Shown here one piece after another: positions 34,740 to 46,547 of a stretch of DNA of 64,000 nt (within the stretch, counting starts at the first letter, position 1; every line of letters starts with the position of its first letter). Source of the stretch: Phragmites australis (taxonomy: Eukaryota; Streptophyta; Magnoliopsida; Poales; Poaceae); NCBI RefSeq assembly GCF_958298935.1, contig NC_084935.1:134001-198000 (forward strand), given 5' to 3'. Both the position numbers and the translations under genes were made by a program. The notes below the pieces were generated by a model. That model saw only the letters and a program-made list of their open reading frames with translations. It had not been told where the DNA came from and searched no databases.

Positions 34740-37700
34740 ATGGTGGTGCCCACCTCCACCGCTAGGGCGTGGACGGCCTTGCTTCCGATCCCCGCGCGAG
34801 GAGTCTCCACGCCCATGCCCATGCGCGCCAGCCGCCGCTGCGTCTCCGCCCGCGCCGACGTGCCCGCGCCGGCCTCCCGCGACCCCATCTCGCTGCCCCG
34901 TAAGATCAATCCCTACAATTAGAGACTCGCTTCACTTGCCTATGTAGGAGGAGAGATGTGATGAATCAATGGATTTTTGTTCAGGACCACTCACGAGCGC
35001 GGATCTGATGGAGCCGACTGGGGATGGACTGAAGGTCGCCTACCAGGTCAAACCTCTCACTTCACTCTCTTTCTTTCTCCGTCGATTCAATCAAATGCAC
35101 GCGCCCCCTTCAGCTTCTCTCTTTCTTAATTTTGGATAATGCTTGCTTGCTGTTTAGGGTTGCCCGGGAGCCTACAGCGAGGCGGCCGCCAAGAAGGCCT
35201 ACCCGAGTTGCCACACCGTGCCCTGCGAATACTTCGAGACCGCCTTCCAGGTACCTTACCGCTTGCTTGCTCATTACCTAAGTTTCACCGATACGTGATA
35301 AGCCGACACGGATATGGGTACGGCGATCGCCCAAAAATAAGGATACACCGATACAGCGAGTATATATAAATATATATTTATTTATTGCCAAAATGTAAAT
35401 AATTGAATTCTGCGAGAATAAGATTGATATAAAACTGCAAACATAACATAATAAAATAGTTCAAGTTCAAAGGTTAAAACATTACGACATTAGTGCATCA
35501 CATAAGGATACAAGGTACAAAGGCCAAATATAATTGCTCCACAAGAGCTAAATATGGGGGCTGTTCCATGGAGACCACCTCTTCACACTGAAGATCCTTC
35601 ATCTTCAGTTATCATCACCTCAAATCCAGGCTCATCCAAACTGAGATTGGCAGCTTGAAGAATACCGACACCATCAAATGTTTTGAAGCCATCTCCCCCA
35701 ACATCCCACATTTGGGATGGCCCTGTTATATACTCATCAGTGCTCCTTGAAAGAAGACGCAAATTGTTATGCACAAACACTATCAGCATGTTCAGGAGTG
35801 AGCCTATTTCTTCTCAGGCTATGGATAAAATTGTAGGTGCTCCAATTTCTTTCACAGCAAGAAGAAGAGGATGGCTGTCCAAGCAGCTTAAAAGCTAATG
35901 CTTTCAGCTCTGGGGTTCTAGAACCATAAGTGCCCCACCATTGTTGTGGATCAAAATGGGCTCTGTCCTCGATTGAATCAGGAACACCAAAGATGCCTCT
36001 TTTTTGAGAATAATCAGCAAATTGTTGCTTAATTTTCCTCAGGTCCTCTGCAATGGGAAAAAACTTTCTAAAGCAGTTGTTCCTCTCTTCTGAAATTTCA
36101 GGATCCGTATGGGGGGCTTCACGGTTAGGATCTTCAGCAAGCCACTGATCAGTATAGTACCTATAATTACAAATAACGAACCAGTAAGAGAAGAAAGAAT
36201 TAAATAGCAAGGTAAAAAGACGAGTTCAAGAAATAGAAGCCAAGAAGACAGATTTAGTCTGTACCTTGGATTAAGGGAGTGTGCCAAACAATGGAGAGGA
36301 GTATTGCTTTTGAGCCACCGATCCTGTAATATGCGATTGACAATCTCATAGAAGGCAGATTCTTCATATAAACCCTTTCCTTCTTTTTGGTAAATAAAAA
36401 CTTTCACCTTCTCTATCATGCTGTCCCACATCTCATATATCAAGTGGTGACACGGCTTGTCAGTGTCAGCTGCCTGCAGCATTGAGTAAATGGGCTCGGT
36501 GAAAGCAATGATGTATTTCACATTATCCCACCAAGTTTCATCAAGTAACTTCCCTCTCACAAAACTAGCCTTATCCTGATCATCTTCCCTATATGCAGTC
36601 TACTTGTCACTGATTACCATTTACACTAGTGAATCCTTAAGAAGAAGAAACCTCTTCAACATGACAATGACAGATGCAAATCTTGTGTCAGCTATAATAA
36701 GGAACTTAATCTTACTAAATGAATTGAACATTGACAATCTCATGCCATGATTCATGATAAAATTCTTGATCTGGACAACATCAGCTGCAACATCACTTAT
36801 CCATTGAAGTTCCGGATCTTCACCGCTCTTTGGAGCATATATGTTCTTCAATGCCAAGTTCAGGGTGTGAACAACACAGGGAGTCCAGAAGATGTTGTTG
36901 TACTTCGCTTCAATAATCAAACCAGCACCCTTGCGATTTGCAGCATTGTCTGTGATCACCTGGACCACATTCTTTGATCCAACCTTTTTAATGATCTCAA
37001 TCAATAGACCAGCAATGTACTCCTTGGTCTTCACCTTTCCTTCAGTGTTTTCGCATTTCAAGAACACCGGACCACTCTCTGTTATAGCTAAGAAGTTTAT
37101 CAGGGGCCGCCTCGGTGAATCAGTCCAGCCATCAGCTGCAATACTCACCCCTTTTGAGGACCATGTGCTCTTGATGGGTTCAAGCAGCCTATCCACATTG
37201 GCCTTCTCTTGCTGCAGAAGAGTTGTCCTCAGCTTGTTGATTCCTGGAGGCACATACCCACCCATGTCGTGGGTTGCAACAAAATTGAATGCAGCTCGAT
37301 AGTTTGGGTTTCTCGCCATGTTGAAAGGAATACCTACAAGTCCAAAGAGACGAACCATGTTAGCAGCTAATAATCAAATTGTATTAGAATTGGAACTTGA
37401 GACTTAAGAGTGAGAAAAAACAATAGAGCGGCGAACTTCCAGTGTAGAACATTCTTGCAATAATAGCATCAGCCATTTGTCGAAGTTCAAGGTGGAAACT
37501 TTCCAGAATACATGTTTGCTTCTTCTTCTTTGATGCCTTCGTCGACAATGGGAGCTGCACCGGCATGGGAGCACTCCTCTGCGTGCTCGCTTCAGTCGTT
37601 GCTTTAGCTGCACCTTCTTCCCTACGAAATTTCTCAACCATCTCCGGTGTCGCAACAGAACACATTGATGTGCCTTGGTTCGGCACCTTGAACAGATGTG

Positions 37701-40250
37701 CTCTCACTCTAGAATAACTCCCAGGGATAATGTGACCACAATATAGGCATTCAGATCTTGCATTACCACCAGAAGCACCATTCTTCTGAAGCATTTTAAC
37801 ATGCCTCCACAAAGGAGTTTTACGCAATCTTTCTTCATCAACAACATTACTATCACTAGCAGCAGCTTGCGCACTAGGGGATGCTGAGCTTTCTCTTGCC
37901 ATCTACAACGAAAAGCAAAACATGGAAAAGACTCAGGGTCTTGTCCACTGGAGATCGACGAACGGTGACTTCTGACCTGTTTCCTTCCACCAAGAAGGAG
38001 AGGATCTAGAGGAATGAGAAGGCAAGGAACTCACCATGGCTAGCGATTTGGATCTCACGTGCTGACGGAATCGTGATGCGGCGGCTTCGGCTCCAGGCCG
38101 CCGCACTCGCTCCCGGCGGTGCGTGTGCTCCCAGCGCCGCAGGAGAGAGAGAAACAGAGCTGTGGTGAGGTGTTTTTAGGGTTGGAAGGGCAATGGGCCG
38201 ATATATTGGGCTTTGAAATGAGCTGTCTAGCCAAACGTATCGGCTGGAAGTATCGCGTCATATCACAAACGTATCGCGAATTATTGGATTTGTTTTTAAA
38301 TAGCAATTTGCTGATACTTCCCGATACCTGTATCGCGCCGCATCGCCGTATCCCGCCATATCATATACGTGTACGGCAGCCTCCGTGACGTATCGGTGAT
38401 ACTTAGCTCATTACCATCCAATATACATCCCCTTGTGTTCTCGCTTCACCCATGTTTATTCAACAATCGCATACCCTGCATTACAATTTACAAAGGCAGT
38501 AAACTTTATTCTTCACCCCAATGTTGGCTTTGGAGTATGCTTTCAGCGTGCAACAAGCCAACTTTTTTAAGAAGCGCATTACGCTGTTACCATATCGTCC
38601 AAAATGAAGGGGGTACTCTGCCGAGATATACCATGTCTTCTTGTTTTGGCTCCTGGACCTACCTTACAATAAACAACCTTAGCTCCCGGACTCCTCCAGT
38701 CTTCTTGTTTTGGCTCTCGCTTGCAAATTTGGAAGATGCTTAAAGGTTCTGAGATGATCAACATTGATATTATCGATCTGATAGACTTTTATTCCTTGCT
38801 ACCCCCGTAACAGGCTGTCGAAAATTGGGTAGCTGATCGGGCAGTATTACCACTTGAGAACTCCTTGGGTGGTAGCATACATCGCAACTATGACCTTCTA
38901 CTGCGGCATAGGTTGCACATTGTTGGTGAGGTACGCTTTGCAGTTCGTCACTGCTTGTTGGCGAATCGTGGCGTAAAGATTGAAAACTTGCGTAGTGCCA
39001 TGAGCCATCCTCAAGTAAGTCTATTAAAAAAACACTTCTCTAGGTTTATTCTCAATATTGTTTGCTTTTCTAAATGGACCTATTTTCATTCTGTTAATCA
39101 TTTCACAGGCGCTCGCACAATGTGAGCAAACACTGACAAAGTTAGGAATTGAGCATAGGGAAGCTGTTGACGATACAGCAGGTGCAGCAAAGGTAAGATT
39201 GCATTTATTCTCTTTTACTTGATACACTGAATCTATGATCATGGTATGTTTACTTCATGCTGTTTGGATAGCTAATATTTGATTGGTTGGTAGCTCAGAA
39301 TATCAAGTTAATCATGCCGTCAAAATTTGTATATGCCTTTTCTAGCTTATCGCGGAACAAAAGCTCCAAGAAACTGGTGCAGTTGCTAGTTCATTGGCTG
39401 CTGAACTGTATGGACTGAATATTCTTGCAGAAAACATTCAGGTACAAAAAAAAATCATACTGAATTTATGAGAGATCCCTTTCTGTTCTGTAAGTGCAAA
39501 CCCAACTATTTATACAGGATGACACGGACAATGTAACCCGTTTTATGATGCTGGCTCGAGAACCCATTATTCCTCGCACTGATAAGCCATTCAAGGTATG
39601 AGATGCAAGGAATCTTCAAACTGTTCATGCTGCACCATTTTCTAGTGAAATAATATAAAGTGATGATCTCCAGACTAGCATAGTCTTCTCTCTGGAGGAA
39701 GGGCCTGGACAACTCTTCAAAGCACTCGCGGTGTTTGCTCTGCGTAAAATCAACCTCACAAAGGTTCCTTTGACATTGTCATTCTTGAATTCTCTCATGC
39801 TTGTTTTTCTCAAGAGAAAACCAATCAGTTTTGCAATTTTCCTCTATACGTTGAGCAGATGGAAAGTCGCCCACACAAGAAAAGGCCTCTACGTGTAGCT
39901 GATGACAATTGTTCAGCACCGCTGAAGTAGGAACTAAGTTACTCCTTTGAGTTTCTTTGACAACACAAAATTTGAGATATTCTGTAAACTGCAATATTCC
40001 CTCTCATATTACCATTTTGCACACTGTTGAGCCAGGCACTTCGACTACCTCTTCTATGTAGATCTTGAGGCATCAATGGCTGATCCAAATGCTCAAAATG
40101 CTCTTGGAAACTTGAAGGTATGACACTCTTGGTTACTACATTCATGTGGTAAGTAAGCAGTGCGACTCAGTCAGTTCGCTTTGTCTCCAGGAATTTGCCA
40201 CCTTTCTAAGAGTTCTTGGAAGCTATCCTACAGATGTGAGCGAAGCTTGA
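34740..40250 (+). CDS. ADT: Arogenate/prephenate dehydratase, chloroplastic
   Basis: Eleven exons: 34740-34899, 34985-35046, 35158-35250, 38814-39014, 39109-39192, 39346-39441, 39518-39595, 39674-39763, 39859-39926, 40036-40117 and 40191-40250. They give 357 aa in frame. It converts arogenate (or prephenate) to phenylalanine (or phenylpyruvate). The first 50 or so residues are Ser/Ala/Arg-rich, as a plastid transit peptide. Catalytic domain motifs are [11 protein letters not shown] (75 on), LPLENSLGG and the TRF motif in NVTRFMML (239-241). The C-terminal ACT domain has ESRP (290-293), the phenylalanine-binding motif used in feedback control. Every intron has GT..AG ends. Intron 3 is 3.56 kb because a broken hAT transposon sits in it antisense; the coding frame is untouched. 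A possible GAG/GTACGC donor inside exon 4 was not used because reading through matches the family. Confidence 0.93.
35278..38406 (-). mobile_element. hAT transposon in ADT intron 3 (3,129 bp, degenerate)
   Basis: Perfect 8-bp target duplication CTCATTAC (35270-35277 and 38407-38414). Terminal inverted repeats start CTAAGT(T/A)TCACCGATACGT, 18 of 19 matching. Subterminal regions are rich in short CGATAC/GATACG motifs. The transposase is on the minus strand and broken. The intact target duplication and close terminal repeats point to a fairly recent insertion of an already defective or soon-mutated copy. Confidence 0.93.
35580..37902 (-). pseudogene. hAT transposase pseudogene (BED finger, DUF659, hATC)
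   Basis: The N-terminal exon (37902 to about 37434) has a BED-type zinc finger, with WRHVK, C-x2-C (CLYCGH) and H. The next exon (from about 37335) has the DUF659 core, including [23 protein letters not shown] and [16 protein letters not shown]. The last exon has the hATC dimerisation motif with [10 protein letters not shown]. Breaks are an in-frame TAA at 36623-36621, a TAG at 36602-36600 where a Trp codon is likely, and a frameshift near 35770-35790 just after NRLTPEHAD. Introns at about 36264-36163 and 37430-37336 look spliceable. The element is therefore non-autonomous, although its ends could still be mobilised by a relative. Confidence 0.88.
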
Positions 40251-42389
40251 ACTGTCAAGTGCCTGCTTGAAACTACATGCTTGTGAGTAATAAATGCCCT
40301 CCTTTGATGGCTAGTTCTTTAGCTCAGGAAGAGATAAAAATTTAGTTCGTTTTGCAGTGAAGAGATCCTGTTGAAGTTTTTTGTAGCTCCAGAATTCATT
40401 CTGGTCCATGTTCTTCCCTGGGTCCCTTTTAACCCCTCTTGTTGCCATGGAAGATGATTTTTGTCGCACTAAAATGCGTGTCACAGACAAAAGAGAACAA
40501 GATTACATGAAGTATGATATTCATTCATGTCTTGGTGAAGTGACTCTCCATAAGTCGCCTCTAATTTTATTCTTGTCTTGAACTTCATGACGATAAACTG
40601 CACAGGAAACATTATTGAGGTCGGAAGTTTCAGAGAATGCCTTTCTTCCCTTGTGAGTAGCACATGGTAAATCCATTTCCTTGGTCAAGAAACCTGACCT
40701 GTTGCGTTGCGTAGCGTAGCGTGGCATTCACAAATAACCTTTCCTTTCATGAATTGAAGAAAGGAAAGCATGAATGAACTGAATAGTAGAATACACCATC
40801 CCATCATCGATCATGATCAAAACTGAAACGGGATTTGATTTGGATCCCCTGTCTTTGCAAAATGAAATGCCTGAGGATTTGTTTGCAGGCTCATGGCTCC
40901 TTTGAAACGTATGAATTTTACAGGAATGTATAAGAATTTCACAGGAATTAGTTTAATTTTATAGGAAAAACAGAGGATTTGAAAAAACTCTCACGTTCAA
41001 ACGATGTCTCTACATAAAATCGTCGATAAATTGGTAGCATGTACGACGTCATTTTGACGCCTGGTTCTACCAGTAGCTTGTACTGAGTGAGTGATGAGAC
41101 TTCCGTTCAAAAAAAATAAGGAATTGTTTATCTCATCAGTCGGCGAGCGGGAGAGCTCAGAATATATACTTAAATTGGAAAAAAAAATCTATTTTAACTC
41201 CTTCAACTCTTGCTCAAATCTAATTTTCTTCTCTAAATTTAAAAACTAGATATCTTTTTTTTTCTAACTATTCAAATAGGTATAATTTATTTTATTTTTT
41301 TAACTAGTTTTGATAGTGATTTTATTCAATAATGCAACAACCCAGTGTGCTGATTTGGTGCTTGGCACAGCAGACTCGGCAATGGTGGGTCCCACACATC
41401 AGCCCAACAGAGAGAGGGAGAGGCACACAGAGAGAGATAGCGACAGAGACGCTGACACAGTGCGACGGTGGCGGCACTCTTGCCGGAGCTCGATCGGAAA
41501 TGGCGAAAAGGCGGTGACCTCGAGTGTGCTAGACATGGGGCACCTACGAGACATGGTGAGTGCGCTAGTAGGGTCCGTGTTGTTGGAAGATGACCGGATC
41601 ACCGGCGCAACATTGCTGGAGATGAAGCCGAAAGAGGTGCTCGGCGTGAATCGGTCTCAACTGGGGTTTAGCAAGGTATTGCACGACAGAGGGAGTAGCA
41701 GTGGGTTGTTGTGGATTGTTTTGGGCACTTGACTCGGTCGGTGAAGCACTGACGGTGACTGGCGGTGACGAGTAGCGATGACGGAGATGGAGGCTACGGT
41801 GAGGGTTTAGCTAGAGCATGGAGAGGGTAAAAGAAGGGTACGAGAGGTAGAGTGAAGGATGTCAGAGCTCACCGTGGGGTTGGATCGGGCAAAGTACCGC
41901 TGTCGCCACTATCAATTTCCAGCTCCGGTCGTTGTCCGTCAACTGGAGCTTCAACGACGACGGCGCTCCGGTAGCCGGGGAGCAAGGCGAGGGCGCTGGA
42001 GCGTTCAGCGGGTGACGACAAAGCTCTGGGGTGACTTAATAGCGCAATGCAGCGTGAAATCAACGTGGTAGCCAGAGAGCAGAGCAGAAGTGAGATATCT
42101 GATTTTACAGTTTAGAGGAAATAAACATACACGAGTAACAGTTGAGGGAGATGACGGGCAATTCACTCGGACGATGATGATGATCACCCGTATCGTCCGT
42201 CGGATCCATCCCATCGGACGGACGTCCAAAAATAAAAATAGAATAGAAATAGAAATAGAAATAGAAAAGCAGGGCCCCTTGCGTTGTGTCTCCTCCACCT
42301 CGTCGTCCTTCCCAACGATACATGCAATTCCCACCACCAGAATCCGCTCTTCCACCCAGATCTGCCCAAGAAGAAGGCTGACAAGGGAG
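40251..42389. other. Intergenic DNA between ADT and the translocator gene
   Basis: ADT 3' UTR first. 40895-41006 is a MITE-like remnant. 41110-41330 is AT-rich. 41330-41870 is GC-richer, with only low-complexity frames. 42100-42389 is the likely promoter and leader of the next gene, with an AAATAG microsatellite at 42236-42268. Confidence 0.45.
40895..41006. mobile_element. MITE-like remnant
   Basis: It begins GGCTCCTTTGAAACGTATGA and ends near ACGTTCAAACGATG, which is an imperfect inverted partner. The interior TTTACAGGAAT/TTCACAGGAATT pattern is that of a common grass MITE, from memory. The ends are eroded and no target duplicate is clear. Confidence 0.4.
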
Positions 42390-44778
42390 ATGACGGGCAA
42401 GGATGCCGGCGGCGGCGGGGGGAAGGGCCGTCTGTTCACGGTGGGGCTGGTGTCGGCGTGGTACTCCTCCAACATCGGTGTCCTGCTGCTCAACAAGTAC
42501 CTGCTCAGCAACTACGGCTTCAAGTACCCCATCTTCCTCACCATGTGCCACATGGCCGCCTGCTCCCTCTTCTCCTACGCCGCCATCGCATGGCTCCGCA
42601 TCGTCCCCATGCAGCTCCCGCGCTCCCGCCTCCAGCTCTCCAAGATCGCCGCCCTCAGCCTCGTCTTCTGCGCATCCGTCGTCTCCGGCAACATCTCCCT
42701 CCGATACCTCCCCGTCTCCTTCAACCAGGCCGTCGGCGCTACCACCCCATTCTTCACCGCCGTCTTCGCATACCTCATGACCGTCAAGCGCGAGTCATTC
42801 CTCACCTACCTCGCGCTCGTACCCGTCGTCACGGGAGTCATCATCGCCAGCGGCGTAAGTACTTCCATCTCATTTCGTCTTCGATCCCCAATTCCCGGGG
42901 ACGCGGATCTGTCCTTTCGCGCCTCTGCCCGCGGATCTCGTTGACTATTCGTTTCATTCGGAATTGGATCGCATTTGCATTTTCCCCTAGAGACAGGGGG
43001 GGGGGGTATATGCAGGATCATCAGCCTAGCTAGGATTAACTAATAATGTCGTCCATCAAGAATTCAAGATTGACCCTGAATCTTCCCAATTGCAATTTTC
43101 ACTCGAAGATCACATCTAGCCACCCCATCAATGTAGCATTATACCTGCGCCATTATGCATGTAGAATCTTCTGTTATGCTTCTTATCTGTTTCAAGTTAC
43201 GTCTCTTACTTATGCAATTCTACAACCCTGATCATGTCTTAAGAAAGAAAGAAAGATAAGTGGATCATCCTAACATCACTTAATGATCTTGCAGGGAGAG
43301 CCGAGCTTCCATCTGTTCGGATTCATCATGTGCGTCGGAGCAACTGCTGCCAGAGCATTGAAGACAGTTTTACAAGGGATTCTTATGTCTTCAGAGGGGT
43401 AATCCACCCTGTGTGCCTTTTCTGTCCAATCGCGTGTTTGCCTCTTTCAAACTTGTGTGCTGTATTGAAGCTAGTTTCGTTTGTCAACTTGCAGGGAGAA
43501 GATTAATTCCATGAACCTGCTCATGTACATGGCTCCAATTGCTGTTGTTCTCTTGGTCCCTGCTACTATCTTCATGGAAGATAATGCCGTTGCCGTTGCT
43601 ATGGAACTGGCCAAAAAGGACTTTAACATAATTTGGTACTTGTTGTTCAACTCATCCTTGGCGTACTTTGTGAATCTTACCAATTTCTTGGTGACAAAGC
43701 ACACTAGCGCGTTGACCCTACAGGTATGCCATGCTATCCCAGTCTTCAATAACTTTCTACTAAAAGTGCAGCTCCCTGTGCCCAGTTAAAGAAAATGATC
43801 CCTCAACCTTTGTGTGTGCGTGTGTGTGTGTGTGTTGGGGGGGGGGGGGGGTCCTCCTTTTGTTACGGATACTTTACACTGCATGTGCCCCTTTCTGTGT
43901 GATTGAAACATGAAGATTCAAAATGAGCAATCTATGACCGTGAATCATACAATGGCCACTTGGCTGTAAAGTTGAACATGTAAACTGCTGCTTCGTGGAA
44001 TCTGTGTAACAAATTAACTTCTCCAACTTAGCAGCTATTAGCAAATAATGCTCTTACATGATTCGACCTAGATAAATTTGTATCTGATGATGGGACTTGA
44101 GATAAGTAACAAGCAGCAGTCGCTTGTTATGAATAATATATATAGCGCGCAACAGTTAATAGTTAATGAACAATACTAAGATGCGCTTGAGTAACGTACT
44201 GAAAGCAGATAGCTAGTTCTGACATATAATATTGCTGAGATGATTAGTTTGTCAGGATCTCAATTTATCTGACTGAGGATGGGCGAATTATTAATGGTTT
44301 TCCTTTGTGATCTTATTGCATTGCCATGGTAACGGTTGTGGTTATGTGGCGCGCTCTCACATTTTTGTAAGTTCATTTGGATGGCTGAGATCTCTAGGCC
44401 TATTTGATGTTATATTAGCCCTTTTGATCAAGTGGAATGAGCATAGCCTGTTACGTATCCTAATCTCTTAGGTGTTCCTTCATAGCCACTCTTTATTTTT
44501 CTCTCAAAGTGTTTATTTCATTATGACTGCTTCCTGTGTCACGCCATATTCACCTTATTTTAGTTAGGAAATACATACCAAGTTGATGGTAGCGGTTGAG
44601 AGCATATAATTGTGGCGTTTCTTTGCAGGTACTGGGCAACGCAAAAGGTGCCGTTGCAGTTGTGATCTCCATTCTGATATTCAGGAACCCTGTATCTGTA
44701 ACTGGAATGCTTGGTTACACACTGACTGTCATAGGGGTGGTTCTCTACAGCGAAGCTAAAAAGCGCACGAAGCAATGA
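42390..44778 (+). CDS. Nucleotide-sugar / triose-phosphate translocator family membrane protein
   Basis: Four exons (42390-42854, 43295-43398, 43495-43723 and 44629-44778) join to 315 aa. The protein is almost entirely hydrophobic with about ten predicted membrane segments. It starts after a Gly-rich N-terminus with [20 protein letters not shown] and carries [19 protein letters not shown] sequence ([16 protein letters not shown]). It ends with the KKRTKQ basic tail, a C-terminal di-lysine-like signal seen in Golgi/ER nucleotide-sugar transporters. This fits the KT subgroup annotated as probable sugar phosphate/phosphate translocators. The substrate cannot be read from sequence. Upstream in-frame codons exist, but the ATG at 42390 gives the family N-terminus. 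Intron 3 has a GT repeat followed by a run of G (about 43815-43851). Confidence 0.9.
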
Positions 44779-46547
44779 ACACAATCTCTCTCTTGTCAGC
44801 TAGGACGAACCCTAATCTTTTCAGCGATGAGCTAGCTAGTGAGGCCGTGCTAATAATACTTGTATCCTTCCTTCCTGTGGGATCAGGGAGGCATTCTTTT
44901 CTACGCTAAAAACGAAGGAGATGATCAACAGAAATATAGCAGTGATTAATTCTTTTATAGGTGGAAACAGCAGTTTTCTGCTTTTCAATTGGTTGTCGTA
45001 ACTTGTTCAGTTTTGCTATCGTCTCAAGAGTGATGTGTCGTTTGTGTACCTGTACCAATCTTTAGCCTCAGGACTGTCCTGACAGACATAACCAGTGTAT
45101 TGGCTGTCACAGGCTGATGACATGCAGTTACTTTTTGTCTTAATCTTTTGTTCCATTTGCTTAGATGACAAGCACGTCAAGAAAATTCACGTTTGCGTTG
45201 TTCCATACGTATAACAAGATGCAAATGAATATTTATCTGGAGCATCTCTCACCAAAGATTTTGTACTATTTTCTCACTGACGGACGTAGCACTCTGATTT
45301 GCCAAGACACGCAGGAAGAATGAAGTGATAATAACCACTTGTTTTAGCGGCGAGAAACAATCATAAAACATCCACGTTTTAGGCTCCCCAATGAATGGTG
45401 CACCGCTAGTTTCAACGCCCAGACACATTTTAGCTTGTCACAAAATGAACATCACGCTACATATGGAATCTGCTTCAATGACACTTTAGTCATAAGGATT
45501 GTAGGCTCGAGATTTTATAATATACTGAACAAGGAGGCCAAGTGATTATATAGCTGCATAAGTGCCTGGAACTTCTCATCAATTTCAGGAAGGCATAGCT
45601 GAAGATAAGTGATCAGGGGTAGACCTCATGGAAAACACCAAGTGCGTTCACAAAAACGAATGCTCAACGACAGACTGGCTGTACAAGAGTTAAAATTAGA
45701 TCCTACGAATTTCTAAACATGGAAACATAAGTGCCAGACATTTGGGAGGATACTAATGCAAATGAACAGCAAACCTGAATCTATCCCAGATCAATCTCCA
45801 GTGCCTCTTGTAATGCACAATAAACAAGTGCATGCACTCACATGTCCATTGAGCATAAGCAATCACACAGTTGCATACCAGACATGCCTTGTGTGCCACC
45901 AAAAGACATGCCTTATCAGCATGGCTTCAGCTTTGCTGATCATGGAATTTCCATGAAGGCCTTGAAATAATTAAACAAATGGTCAACCTAATTAAACTAT
46001 TATTTTGGCACTGTAAGTTATTCACAAATTCCACGACTATCTTGAAATAAATGTTGCTAAAGCGCAGAAAGCACGACATCCTATGAGGAAATTATAGTGA
46101 ATTGTGAGCTAAAAAAAGGAAGCACGAGCTAAACAATATGCCATAAAGATCCACAGCTCTGCAATGACTAGGTGACACAAAAAAGTCAAGTTGCTAACAT
46201 AAAAGATAAGTTACTAACATAATCTAACCTACCATCTAATAACTCAAATAAACTAGCTCTGGTACCAAGTACACAACCAGTCATCTAGACGAATGTAACC
46301 AGAGGAAGCCTAAAATGTGCTCACCCAACTCAATGACTCATGTGACCTGGTCAGTGAGCCGTCCTAGTTCTAAGTCAGTGACACAAACTTATATTCCCAT
46401 GCTCCAGTCTTCATGGTGCATTCCCCTGAATTCAGAATTTGAAATTTTGATGACAGGCTAAATTAGCAATGGTAAGTGAATCAGGAAATATAGCTGGAAA
46501 CGTTATGTACCTCTGAATGGCAGCATATCCAGTTTAGACTGCAGCAC
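44779..46547. other. Intergenic, tail-to-tail region
   Basis: The translocator 3' UTR and the 3' region of the minus-strand PWWP gene face each other. No coding frame or clear repeat structure is recognised. Confidence 0.5.

Noticed and set aside
38932..38938. GAG/GTACGC as an internal donor in dehydratase exon 4
   Set aside because: Reading through keeps the frame and gives the conserved [13 protein letters not shown] segment.
41310..41732. 140-aa frame rich in Arg/Glu/Asp
   Set aside because: The start comprises simple GAGA-type repeats, there is no recognisable domain, and composition changes midway.
42284..43033. 249-aa His/Pro/Arg-rich plus-strand frame
   Set aside because: Out-of-frame shadow of translocator exon 1.
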